Shown: piece after piece, positions 49,351-60,321 of the stretch | Numbering within the stretch: position 1 is the first letter of the stretch | Layout: each line of letters opens with the position of its first letter | Source: Cylindrodendrum hubeiense | Taxonomy: Eukaryota > Ascomycota > Sordariomycetes > Hypocreales > Nectriaceae | Length of the DNA stretch: 64,000 bases | Direction of reading: 5' to 3' | Assembly: GCA_014621425.1 (NCBI GenBank) | Contig: JAANBB010000061.1 | Coordinates: forward strand, 1 to 64,000 | The notes under the pieces: model-generated | The model's input: the letters and a program-made list of their open reading frames with translations, nothing else | What the model was told of the DNA's origin: nothing | Databases searched by the model: none | Made by a program: the position numbers and the translations under genes

Positions 49351-50100
49351 GACCCGACGCTCTGTCCTGTTCTTGATAGTTAATTCGCAGGTGCCGTAGC
49401 CTTGGCCATGGCCATGGTTATGTTGATCCCTCCCTTCCCCTCCGCATCTTCCCACCATGCCGTACTTTACCTAGATCGGGCCGCTCGATCAATCAATCTA
49501 TCCCATCGTCCTCCAGACGCCCGATGATTTCATGATCCACCGGGAGCAGGGCTGGCCTCGCAGGGGTCCAGCTGGTTCATCTCGCCCTGTCCGTCCGGCA
49601 TCCAGCGCCCAGCGCTCAGCGGCCAGTATCGTGACCAGCCCAGCACCAGGTCCCAAAGTCCACTGCGGGTTAGGGCTCCATTTGGAGGCCACCTAGCAGG
49701 CCACGATAGTGGCACTCCTGGGCAGGGATAGCCCTGCTTGTCGAAGCCACACCACAAAGGGCTGTTCAGCGCAGTAGGCCCACGAAAGCTTCCTTGAGGC
49801 CACCCGTTCTCAGTCTGCCTGAACCTTGGCTGGCCATCCGTACAAGGTACTTGGTCCGTACGGTACCGAGAGCCCTCGTGTTTTGTGCAGACGGCACAAT
49901 GCCGTCTGCCGGAACCAGACATGGTAGGGCAGGACACGGCCACACCTCCTCAAAACAGCACCGCACTCACCATGGCCGACGATGATGGATAGCCGTACGC
50001 CCCTTGGTCCAGGGCGCATGCCCACTGCACATCGTCGCCCATCGCCATTTGGGTGCTTCACAAGGCCCAAAGCTGTGTGGGTGAGCTTCGTGCTGGAGAA

Positions 50101-53100
50101 GCAAGCCGGCCCACAGTGTCATCTCCTCGTCCTTCTCCTCCCTTCCATTCTCTCCACATGGACACACGCACGCCCAATAACTCTCACACCCACTCACACG
50201 CACACACACTCCCACGCTCTGCTTTTGCTCCTCCCGTCCACACCCCCCGTCATCACTGTTCGTTTCGTTTTGCAAGCCTTTTCTTCCAAGTGCCTCCCCG
50301 TCCCCCCCCCACAGTTTTCTCGTCTCTGTTGCGAACTCGATTGCCAAGAAACCACCGTGTCTTCTCTCGTCCCTTGTGCAGTTAATTCTCCTTCGATTGT
50401 CTGTGTTTGTCGTCGACTTCTGTATCCGGAGTCTCCGCCGCTGCGCCCTCCTGTCCATCGCTGGATTTTAACGCCTGCAGCCGCTCCGTCACCCGCCAGT
50501 AGCACCCAGCGTCATTCGCCCGTCGTGGTGTTTCAGTGCCACCCTTAGCAGGCCCAGATCCCAGATCCCTTGTCGGCGGATACGGCAGCGCACCCCCCCT
50601 GGTCGATAATTTTCCCCTACCTCGTACCCTCGTCCCCGCGTGCCCCGATTGTTCCCAAGGCCAAAGCCCAAACAAGGCAAGGTTAGGAAAAAAAAAAGCT
50701 CTGTCTTTTTCTCTGTCTCTCCCGCACTACGACTCATCCCGCGACTCTCCTTCAACATCCCCTCCCCATCCCCATCCCCCATCACGGTTCCCACGGCTCT
50801 TCCCTTGCGCGTCTTTTGGAAAGTTGGCTGTGAGAGTTACTGCTGTTTTTGTTGGCGCCTAAAAGTGAGTTTTGAATCCCTTTTCCCTTTTCATCGGTTT
50901 TTTGGCCCCCTGTGTCGTGGCATTGGGTGTGTGGACCGAAGACCACTGTGAGATTCCGAATAAAGCGCCAATCCTCGCCAACCCCCGCGCGATGACGATG
51001 ACGACGAGCGCGATCGCCAACCAAACCGCCGAATCGCCTGAATGATGCTGGAAGATGTCTGGAGTGAACGGAAATGATGAGATGCTTGGAATAAAGACAC
51101 AACCTGGCCGCCGCCCCGCCACCGCGCACCTTGACGATGAAAACCACAAAGCTTCCTGCCCTCACGACTACGACCACCGAAGACGACAATGATTCCGGAC
51201 TGCGATGACCACCATAATCCTCGGCTGCTCTCGAAAACTGTCGCGCTGTTCCGCAATTCAAAACTACTCGCCGCGCTCAAGATGTCGTCGACGCAAATTA
51301 CCCCTCTCCTGGCCGTCACACATGATGCTCGATGCCGCATCGCATGCTCTAGGACAAGTCCGACCTGCACAGTCTGTCAAGACTTATCAACAACTGCCCG
51401 GAAGAGAGTATCGACAGGACGGGGTTGAAGGCATTCAACTCGCAAGGTGTAGATTGTGGGACGAGGGAGGAGGCTCGTTTTGCGGGGCTGCATCAACTCG
51501 GAGCAAGTCAGGGGTCTAAAGATGTTGTCTGCTGCTTTCGCTGTTGCTCACCTCCAAGGTCCATACCCATTGGCCCGCTGTCTGTGTCGCTGTTGCTGTC
51601 ATTGCTTGGCACCGAACCCTCGATCCTGAGGACCCAAGGCCGACTTGGGCGCTTTGGAGGATCACTCTGGCTTCGGACTACGGATGGACAGTGCTGGTTG
51701 AGTCGCCCCTCCGTCGGTTCCCGCGCGTTGCCAAAGCGGTTCGGACTTGGATGCGATCCTGGGAAACCGACAGATGCCGGATATACTGCCTGGCGGCTTC
51801 TGCGCCTTCACCAATCGACCATGGATCATCTTTGCGATGGACTATTTCTCGCCTGAAGTAATCAACTTCTGGACGGACACCTCGGATCCTTGGATTTCCA
51901 ATGCCACGACCAGACCTGACCACATTGTGTTGATACGGTTGCCTTGAATGTTACTAACAGCACCTCACCAGGTTCAGCTCATTTCGGGAACGTTTCAGCT
52001 ATCTTACCACATTCCTTAGGAATTTCTGGTAGAGCATACGTTCAGCCCACGATCTCATCTGGGTCCGTTAAGAACTTCGACTTCGCATTTTTGCACCTCT
52101 CCATCACCCCAAGCATCCCATTGCTTCTTGTATCGGCGTGACGGCGTCTGAGAAACTCTTATTCTCGTCTGTACGACTGCTTTTCGGAGTCTCGGTATTG
52201 GGTCTGGACACCAGTCTTTCTCGATTCGTTCCCAATTCCCGGTTTCGGTTCGGCAGCTTCTCATCTTTTGGGGATAGACTTGGCGTGAAGGTAAGGGATT
52301 TCCTGTTCCTCGTTCTAGGTTGCAAGTGGGCGACGTCTCGATTTCTTGATAAATGGGGGCGGTGTTGCTCGCGCAGGCATCCTATGAGTTAGGATCACGG
52401 CGAAGCACCGGACTCGTCAAATCATGATGCGGGCGTCGCAAACTTGCAGACAGATTAGCAATATTCTCCAGGCCTCGGCGTGCGCGTTGTGCCCTCCAGC
52501 GTGCTCTGGCTAACCTGCGAGTCTAGGTCTGACGACATCCAAATCTAACGAATTACTTCGTTGTACTCGCATTATCGGTTTCCCTCAGCAGTAAGCATTT
52601 CCCCTTCTTGAACGCGTGTATTGTGTGAGGGTGTGTGACGGTATGCCGCGGTATTCTGGCTCGCTGCATTCACTGCAACTGTTGTGGTGAAGTTGCCTAG
52701 TTCCCCGGGACTACCGCCGGTGGAATAACTGGTTGTCCGAAAATCTGCCCCAACCTTATTTTCCAGTCACGCACCCCAAAAACCTTCGTCTCCAAACACC
52801 AACAACCGCCTCTGAGGGCTGTGACGCTAACAGTCGGACTGTAGCTCTTCTACGACTTTGTTCACGACGTGTACGAGATTTACGCTCGGTAAGTTCCTGC
52901 TCTCGTCATCTTCTTTCCATCATTGCACCCTGGGAACCCCCGCGCCTGGGAGAGACGCACCTGGAGAAAGTTGGACAGAACCTCCCGCAAAGCCCTTGGA
53001 GTGAACCTGGAGCCTGGTTCACAGCCCGACGCTGCTGGTCTTCTGCCTCGCATGTGCCCTGGTCTGGTGCTGGATGCAAATCGCAAATCGCGCATGCAGG

Positions 53101-53687
53101 TGCCAGCTGCGGGTCACCTCGGCTTCTCCTGATCTTCTCCAGGATCGCGAAATCTCTAGGAGTGTCTCTGCTGGCCAGACGCCCATCGTCATCGGACTGT
53201 CTCCCAATCACTGAATCACAAATTTGTTCTGGATCTGTTCAACTCTCCTCAACGGGTTGATTGGTCTCACTTGTTCGTCTGAATCACTCGGCACCAATTT
53301 CCTTCAGCACAGGCACCGAGACATCTTTCCTCTTACTTTGCGATGTGTTTCTTGCGGTTGATTAAAGGCGGCTGCTAACAATCTCTCCAGTATCTTAAAT
53401 CCCGTTGCCTCGCTCGATTCAGCTTCGCAACACATTCTTGTACGTGGTCGCTCCTACTGACCCTTTGTCACGGCCAAGACTAACCTCGACAGCTTCGCAC
53501 GACTCGCTTGAGTATCCTTGTTCGTTGAGCATTTCTGGTCACTTTTCGATTATCGGTAAGTCCTGCGATTGCCCGCTATCGATCAACATCTTCGACGCTC
53601 CCAGGCTTCTGAAGACTCGCTGTTTCGATAGCATGCTCTGCCCCTCGACATCGCAAGGTTGTGGACTGATCCCCGACGTAGCCCAGT
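50101..53687 (+). promoter_or_regulatory. Pyrimidine-rich upstream region, probable promoter and long 5' leader of the RRM gene
   Basis: The + strand is strongly CT-rich at 50,110-50,330 and 50,530-50,810 (runs of CTC, CCTC and TTTTC). This is the usual look of filamentous-fungus promoters and transcription starts. No coding frame with support lies between here and the ATG at 53,688. Several GTAAGT or GGTAAG sites (about 52,290, 52,888, 53,555) would allow 5' UTR introns. I infer a leader of up to about 3 kb. RNA data would be needed to place the start. Confidence 0.45.
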
Positions 53688-55142
53688 ATGGAACTCAACG
53701 CTCCCTTCAACTCGGTCCCGCCCAACGGCGGCCCTGCCCCCAACCAAATGGCTTTCTCTAACGGCACTCCTCCCGCCACCGACATGGGTTCGGTTGCCCC
53801 TCCCCCTGGATCTGGCGTCGATGCCGCCAAGACTACCCTCTGGTACGTTTCTCGAGATGTTTTTGGAGCCGAATTCGACTGACTCCCGCATAGGATGGGA
53901 GAACTTGAGCCCTGGATGGACGAGAACTTCATTAAGGGCGTCTTCTTGTCCGCTGCTGGCGAAACTGTTAACGTCAAGGTTATCCGTGACAAGAACTCTG
54001 GCAACGCTGGATACTGCTTCGTCGAGTTCCAGTCCCCCGATGCCGCCACTAAGGCCCTCGGCCTCAACGGCACTCCCGTTCCCAACAGCTCCCGCCAGTT
54101 CAAGCTTAACTGGGCATCTGGCGGTGGTCTGGTTGACCGACGGTATGTTTGTCCACTTGGCAGCATGTTTATCGCTTGCTAACTTGGAATAGTGATGACC
54201 GCGGCCCCGAGTACAGCATCTTCGTTGGTGACCTCGGCCCTGAGGTCAACGAATACGTTTTGGTTTCTCTCTTCCAGGCGCGCTTCCCCTCCTGCAAGTC
54301 TGCTAAGATCATGACCGATGCCATGTCCGGCCAGAGCCGCGGCTATGGGTTTGTCCGCTTTTCCGATGAGAACGACCAGCAGCGCGCTCTTGTTGAGATG
54401 CAGGGCGTTTACTGCGGCAACCGCCCCATGCGCATTTCCACTGCTACCCCCAAGAACCGGTAAGCTACATCTGGTTTGGACACCTGGTGAGCGTGAGGCT
54501 AACTTTGATAAGCGGCAACCACGGCTTTGGCGGCCACCCCGGCCACCAGAACGGCGCCCCTATGATGGCCGGCGGTATGCCTCAGCAGCAGATGTGGGGT
54601 GGTATGCAGGGTTTCCCTTACGGAGGTTTTAACCCGGCCACCCAGATGAACCAGTTCACCGATCCCAACAACACGACCGTCTTCGTCGGAGGTCTCTCCG
54701 GCTACGTTACCGAGGACGAGCTGCGATCGTTCTTCCAGGGATTCGGCGAGATCACCTACGTCAAGATCCCCCCTGGCAAGGGCTGCGGCTTCGTCCAGTT
54801 CGTCCACCGCCATGCCGCTGAGATGGCTATCAACCAGATGCAGGGTTACCCTATTGGTAACTCCCGTGTCCGTCTGAGCTGGGGTCGCTCGCAGAACAAC
54901 TCTGGTGTTGGTACCCCCTACCGCCCTGCCCCCCCTCCGCCTCATTACATGGGCATGCCTAGCCACGGCCCCGGTAACTACGGTCCTCAGCACTTTGGCG
55001 GACCTGCCCCAGGTCCCCAAGGTCCTGCTGGACCACCGGGACCTCCCGGCCCTGCTGGCCCTCCCCAGGTATGGCAGTTGCCCCTGGAGCCCGTTGTGGC
55101 CCTATCAGTATACGATGGCTGACCTCGGGTTTCTTATAGTAA
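53688..55142 (+). CDS. Three-RRM RNA-binding protein (Csx1/Nam8/TIA-1-like)
   Basis: Exons 53,688-53,842, 53,894-54,142, 54,193-54,459, 54,513-55,068 and 55,140-55,142 give 409 residues in frame. The last exon contributes only the TAA stop. RRM1 (about 50-132) opens TLWMGELEPWMDE, the diagnostic start of the Nam8/Csx1/Ngr1 group. RRM2 (about 140-220) has SIFVGDLGPEVNE and SRGYGFVRF. RRM3 (about 277-350) has TVFVGGLSGYVTEDEL and KGCGFVQFV. RNP1 and RNP2 are intact in all three. The C-terminus is Pro/Gly-rich with collagen-like GPxGPP repeats. Relatives regulate mRNA stability under oxidative stress (Csx1) or U1 snRNP splicing (Nam8). Which role applies is unknown. Retention of the last intron would replace the end with 17 other residues. 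Confidence 0.93.
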
Positions 55143-56304
55143 TTTGACCACGACCTTGACTCGTTGACGATGGGGTACGCATGCAACCAATCCCCCCGAT
55201 ACTGCTTTTTCCTTGGACTCGATCATCTTCCCTCGTCATTGGCTGTCGTGCCCAACGGGGGTTTACTGTTGGTATGATTTTTCTGACGTGATGATACCCA
55301 CTTTTCGACCTGGGATCACGGTTCACACGTTTCATCGCAGCTCTGGATTTCGATACGGCACCACGCACACTCCATTTCCTTGGTCTGAATCATGATTGGC
55401 GTTGGAGATCTTTGGCACCGGTGGATTGTCATCAGTTCAAATTCATTCAAGCTATTGCTTCTATCTGTTTGCTTTCGCCATTTGCTGCTTCTAACTGCTG
55501 CGTTTGACGTTTTACTTTGACTAGTGATATTCCCTATGTCTCTTTGCTGCGTCTGTTCCTTTGAGTGTTCGTAGTCCAAGCCTTGTTTGTTGAATCGTTT
55601 TTGCTTGCTCTCGAGGAGCACCTTGCGATTGCTTGGATTTATTACTGCGCGCAGCTTTATCTTTGGTTCAGCATGCAGGAACGGACTGACTCAATTGGGA
55701 TGCAACAAAGTTGGGGCCTCTTTGGGTGATTTGTATGGCACAAAGGATTCATTTACGGATAGGGGTTTGAAGTTTCCGGGGCAGGTGGATCTCCACTGCC
55801 AGGAGTCCTGGTGGCTTAGCCAAGTTCAAAAGTCATGGCGTGGAGGTTTTTGTTGAAGGTTGATTTCTTTGAATGAAGGGGCGATGTGGAGTTTGATGGG
55901 GGAGCCAACGGGTCATGTATCGGTACTCAGATTATCAATTAAGGGTTCTTCTATGCTTCTTTCAAGTAACATCTATTGATACTGCCGGCCTACACCTACC
56001 GGCACATGAATTGCAACCGGCACATGAACCTTGACCGACTGAATCGCGTGAAGGGCTGATTGTACGCCCATTGCTTGTCAAAATAGCTGACGTAATTGGG
56101 TGCTCCGCGCCAAGACGTCTCGGGCGACGAATGGAGTGAGAGCGCCGAGCGGAAGTTTCTAGGCCAGGCCTAAATCGGAGGTCGAAGCATCGTTATCATA
56201 ACCCTTGGGCCGGCCGGTTTGGTTTCAGTAGTAGATATAAACCAGGGCTTCACTCGTCGGATATTCTAGGGAAACTCCGCAACGCGAACACACTGCGTAT
56301 CATC
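55143..56304. other. 3' UTR of the RRM gene and promoter of the TatD gene
   Basis: T-rich on the + strand directly after the stop codon to about 55,640, as expected for a long 3' UTR of the RRM gene. I see no supported gene. A short imperfect direct repeat of CCGGCACATGAA lies at about 56,000-56,024. Confidence 0.5.
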
Positions 56305-57375
56305 ATGGCAGCTATTGACCTGAGCAAATACTCAAAGGAGGCCCCAGCGCGGCCTTCACAACAACTCCGCTTTGCAGACGTAAGAGCGCAATGATTCCCA
56401 ACCCAATCAAGGGGTACCGGCATTGATGGACAGGTGTTAACTCCTCGATAGGTGGCAATCACGGCGACAGCGAATGAGTTCAAAGGCATTTATCGCAACA
56501 AGCAATGCCACGAGCCTGACTTTATGCACACCGTCGACCGTGCTCAGGATGCCGGTGTCGCCAAGGTCATGCTGACCGGGATGTCGCTCGCAGACGTGGA
56601 TTACCATGTTGGCATCGTCAAGTCTCGTCCTTCGCAGTGCTTTATGACGGTTGGCATACACCCGTACCATGCCTCCGAGATGGATGAGGGTGGTAAGGGG
56701 TACCTGGACAACCTCGAGCGCAGCGTGAAGGAGGCGCTTGCCCAGGACCCGGTTCAGATTGGCGCCTTTGGAGAGCTGGGACTAGATTATGACCGGGAGG
56801 TACATGCCTCCAAGGAAGTGCAAATTCGAGCTTTCAAGGCGCAGCTGGACCTCTTCGTGGCAAATGCATGGGAACTGCCGCTCTTCTTGCACTGTCGAGC
56901 CGCCTTTGACGACTTTGTCGACATCATCACTCCCTACCTAGATAAACTGCCACGCCGCGGTTTAGTGCACAGCTTCGTGGGGTCGACTGCCCAGATGGAA
57001 AAACTCGCCGAGCTCGGCTTCGATGTCAGTGTCAACGGGTTTAGTTTCAAGGACCAGGAGAGTCTGCAGATGGTGTCAAAGATCCCACTGGAGCGACTTC
57101 AAATCGAGACGGATGCGCCTTGGGGAGAGCTGAAGGCTACCTCGGATCTCGTCAAGCGGTATTGCGTGAATGCGAAGCCCTTGCCGGCATCTAAGAAGAA
57201 GGACAAGTGGGATCCAAAGTGTATGATCAAGGAGAGGAACGAGAGCTGCACCATTGAGCGGGTTGCGTACATTGTGGCAGGGCTGAAGGGAATCAGCGTC
57301 CAGGAGGTTTCCGACGCAGCGTGGAAGAACAGCATAAAGATGTTTGGTCTCGGGGAGAAGGCCGAGCAGTCCTAG
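56305..57375 (+). CDS. TatD-family metal-dependent hydrolase/DNase
   Basis: Exons 56,305-56,379 and 56,452-57,375 give 332 residues. The metal-binding and active-site segments of the TATDN1 group are present: GIHPYHA, GAFGELGLDYDRE (Glu ligand), LFLHCRAAFDDF (His), LVHSF (His) and IETDAPW (Asp). The N-terminal strand usually reads DIGANLTD; here it is DVAITATA, so the conserved Asn is Thr. The family has 3'-5' exonuclease activity and is linked to DNA degradation and repair; substrate here is inferred. The protein begins before the intron with LRFAD, which aligns with the family start. The splice acceptor at 56,450-56,451 therefore seems right. Confidence 0.9.
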
Positions 57376-57600
57376 GAGGTTCTCACTTGACATCATACAT
57401 GGCGTAATTTAGATATGAGAAATGGAATAGATATTATGATTAGATGCGATCCCAAATTAGGTGGCATCTCTGAAAGAAAACCAATGACTCTTGAGGTGGG
57501 GCCTCGCCTCAAGATTCATCCACGACGTAACATACTCGTTCAAATGCGGCGACGCTGTGTAGCGTAGCCATTCCATTTCAATCAATATTCCATACCATGC

Positions 57601-58732
57601 TTAGAAGATGGCCATGGCATTCGGTGGGGATCCAATCAATCCCGGCTGGTTCAATGGCGACGAGGTAATCATGAACGAATACCTCTTGGTATTCTTGCAG
57701 TACTCGGACAACTTCTTCAGGTCCCAGAGTTCGCCAATCGACATCCCAAAGAGGTTCAGGAGATACATGTGTAGCACTATTGCATGTTAGTTAAAACCAA
57801 CAAACTCCGCTGGGACTCTCATACCTAGGTCTTTCATGCCGCCAACAGTTTGGTCTGGCTTGAGTGGTGGGAAGGCTTCAAAGCTACTCGAGTCCGAGGC
57901 CACGGCAGCGAAGCGCTTATTCCAGAGCCACCTGGCCGTGTCTTCAGACCCGTGAAGGCCCGAAAGTTTGATAGCCGCCATCTTGGCCAGGTCGGTGGGG
58001 TCCATCTTGTCGACGACCTCGGTCGTGCCAGTTCGGACGAGAAGGATGTCACCTGGACGGAACTCAACACCAAAGTGAGCGGCGCAAGCCTCGAGGTCGG
58101 CGACTTTGATGCGGTCGCCGTCGAACGGGTGGAACGGAAGTCCCTTCTCCTCGGCATATGCTTTGAAGTCGAGCAGAACGCCTCGGCCGGCGATACATCC
58201 CCGGTCGTGCCAGTGGTCCAGCGTGGGCATGGTGTTCTCAGCCGTCGACTCTACCGAAAGCGCTTCCATGCTCGGGTTCGCTCCGTTATAGGCGAGGCCG
58301 GTTTCTTGATGCTGGAAGTGGCACAGACTATCCCACTGACTGCTGCCCTGGGTGTTGAACTCCAGCTCGTCGTCCCAGGATTTGCCTTGTTCGAAGGGGA
58401 GAGCAGCCATGGCCTCGGGAATATAGAGTACCTTGTGCTGCGATTGCTTTCGTCCAGATGGCAGCTTGTTCATGGCATTTAGGGGCCAGCTAAAAGGAGT
58501 CAGCATTCCTGCTCATCTTGGGGTTGCAAGTCACTTACTTGAGCGAGATCGACACACCATCCTTCACTTCGCTGGCCGCGGCTTTCACGACCTCTGGGGT
58601 CAAGAAGTTCAGAGTTCCGACCATGTCCTTCTTTCCATCGCGATCAAATATGCCCCAGGCGCAGCCTTGTGGCATCCCCTCAACCTTGGGAAGGGCGTCG
58701 AAGTCGGGCACGGAGTTCATGTTAAAGGCCAT
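57601..58732 (-). CDS. Cyclase-family (kynurenine formamidase-like fold) hydrolase
   Basis: Exons on the minus strand: 58,539-58,732, 57,825-58,489 and 57,601-57,776; 344 residues in frame. After splicing, the first junction reads SISLNWPLN, and the protein contains the family motif QGSSQWDSLCHF, in which the His and Asp/Ser residues take part in metal binding. GCIAGRGVLLDFKAY, GDILLVRTG and SDSSSFEAFPP follow, the last standing in place of the usual D-x-P-S-x-E. The end, LHMYLLNLFGMSIGELWDL, is typical of large fungal members. The fold hydrolyses C-N or ester/lactone bonds, but the substrate is unknown. It is a minus-strand neighbour of the sugar-phosphate genes and might belong with them, for example as a lactone hydrolase. 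This is speculative. Confidence 0.85.
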
Positions 58733-59226
58733 TGCGAATGATATAGATGGTTGGACTGGGGCGTTTTAGACTGTCTTGTGACTGGTTGATTTTAACAGCT
58801 TGAAGAAAGGAGTTGCCATCTTTTATCTTCGGGTACTAAATGGTTGCCTAAAAGTGGTGAAGCCGTCGTCCTGGGCGACGTTCCGAATCACTGGAGCCTG
58901 GATAGAAGATTGCTTTGTCAATAACCATGAAGAGCTGAAAGGCCGTCGGTGATAGGGGATTTTGCGAAGATGATACGATTCATTCGCTCAGCCACTGCGG
59001 ATCTGGTTTAGATCATCGACACCCCGCAAAGCTAAGATGGATGAGGGTATCGCCAATCTCAGATGAGGTCTAGCACGAACCGTTGAGTGGGGAATCATGG
59101 ACACAAATGCATTACATCCCGAATACGAGAATGGCAAGCAAGGATATAAGTTGGAGACTCGCAAAATATGACGAGGAGCATAGCTATGAAATATAATGCA
59201 TTATGAACCACCTGGATTCTTCTTAT
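58733..59226. other. Intergenic region between minus-strand genes
   Basis: About 490 nt containing the cyclase promoter and the isomerase 3' flank. I see no gene or repeat. Confidence 0.5.
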
Positions 59227-59760
59227 TCATGAGTGACTTTCATTCTCTAGATCGGTAATGGCCTCCACCTTCGCGGCACTCGCACTTGTATGGTCAAAGA
59301 CGTAACCCAACCACTCCTTGGCCAACCTCCTCGCCAGCTCAATTCCCACCACGCGCTCTCCAAAGCACAAGACCTGCGCATTATTGCTCAACACAGCCCG
59401 CTCAACGGAGAAGCTGTCGTGGGCTGTTACAGCGCGCACTCCCTTGATCTTGTTGGCGGCGATGGCTACGCCGAGTCCCGTTCCGCAGATTAACACGGCT
59501 CGGTCGACGGTTCCGTCCGCAACAAGCTTCGCTGCTGCGGCGGCACGGTGGGGATATGCTGTCTTGTCGTCGCGGCCGTGGCTGCCGACATCTTCGATTA
59601 ATTCGACGCGCTCATCTTTTTCGAAGTCGGCCTTGATGGCGTCCTTGTAGCCGACGCCGGCTTCCTGCAACAAGCCACGGGTTAGAGAATATCATAACAA
59701 GGTTTGAAGAAAGGGATCAAGTACATCGCAACCAATTGCTATTTTCCATTTAGGTGCCAT
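59227..59760 (-). CDS. RpiB/LacAB-family sugar-phosphate isomerase
   Basis: Exons on the minus strand: 59,725-59,760 and 59,227-59,664; 157 residues, normal for the family. It opens [15 protein letters not shown] and contains the cysteine loop [15 protein letters not shown], whose Cys is the catalytic base in bacterial RpiB, then [25 protein letters not shown] and a C-terminal helix. Bacterial pentose isomerases have His after GCD (GCDH); here it is Glu. The RQHN segment is replaced by VLSNN, which suggests a substrate other than ribose-5-phosphate. An upstream in-frame ATG at 60,075 exists, but the start at 59,760 aligns with the family and has a good context. It is divergent from the adjacent kinase gene. 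By context I infer a tetrulose-phosphate isomerase. Confidence 0.9.
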
Positions 59761-60321
59761 TTTTGTGTTTGCGTGAGGGGAGACGAATGTGATGGTGGCG
59801 AGTCTTGTTGGCTCTGTTGACGGGTTGATGTAAAGGGAAGAATGAGGATGAGGTGGGCGAACAGCGTCCCAAGAAGAGAAAAAGGATCTAAGCCTGGAAC
59901 GGAAAATAGGAAAGGCGAGACTCAACAAGAAACACGCTGATTCCCGTTGAATGCAAATATCGTGAGCTCGAACATGCGGCGGTGCTGCGCTCCGGGGAGC
60001 GGCTGACCGAGGGGTCATATTGCTGGTGCTCGGTTCGGGCCACGTCCGTATACGGAACTCCGGGCTTAGTGCCATCCACCCCCAGATCGGATCTGCCCCT
60101 TCTAGGAAGCCGGCATGTGTGCAGTGCCATCGACGGCCAGATGAGAAGATGAATGCATTGGGTAAAATGGATAATTAGTGTCTCTCACCAATTGAACATG
60201 TGCGTGACCTGTTTTCCCTAAAAGGCACTCTGCTCGCTCGGCAGTCAATTGAAGGGGAGAGTCGGGAAGCAGGAACTGGGAATACACATCATTCACTCGG
60301 ATTCTTTTGATACTATAAGCC
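59761..60321. promoter_or_regulatory. Divergent promoter of the isomerase and kinase genes
   Basis: The 561 nt between the two start codons must serve both genes. It contains AACTCCGGG at 60,056-60,064, whose complement CCCGGAGTT recurs in the other divergent promoter of this cluster at 63,351-63,359. A CTCCGGGGAG near-palindrome lies at about 59,990. CGG-containing elements of this kind are typical targets of Zn2Cys6 regulators; their use here is inference. Confidence 0.6.

Larger units (their letters stand above)
45395..50100. other. 4.7-kb intergenic stretch without supported genes
   Basis: GC content is ordinary, but every open frame here is short, Arg/Ser/Pro-rich and without family features. 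The longest (minus strand, 48,313-49,071) starts inside other weak frames and has no homologous motif I recognise. The stretch contains two short tandem repeats (47,559-47,590 and 49,323-49,350). It could hold a non-coding RNA or old decayed sequence; I see no direct evidence for either. Confidence 0.5.

Noticed and set aside
59692..60075. Longer isomerase start at 60,075
   Set aside because: The added 105 residues are low-complexity, would fill most of the divergent promoter and do not match the family. The ATG at 59,760 aligns with the family start.
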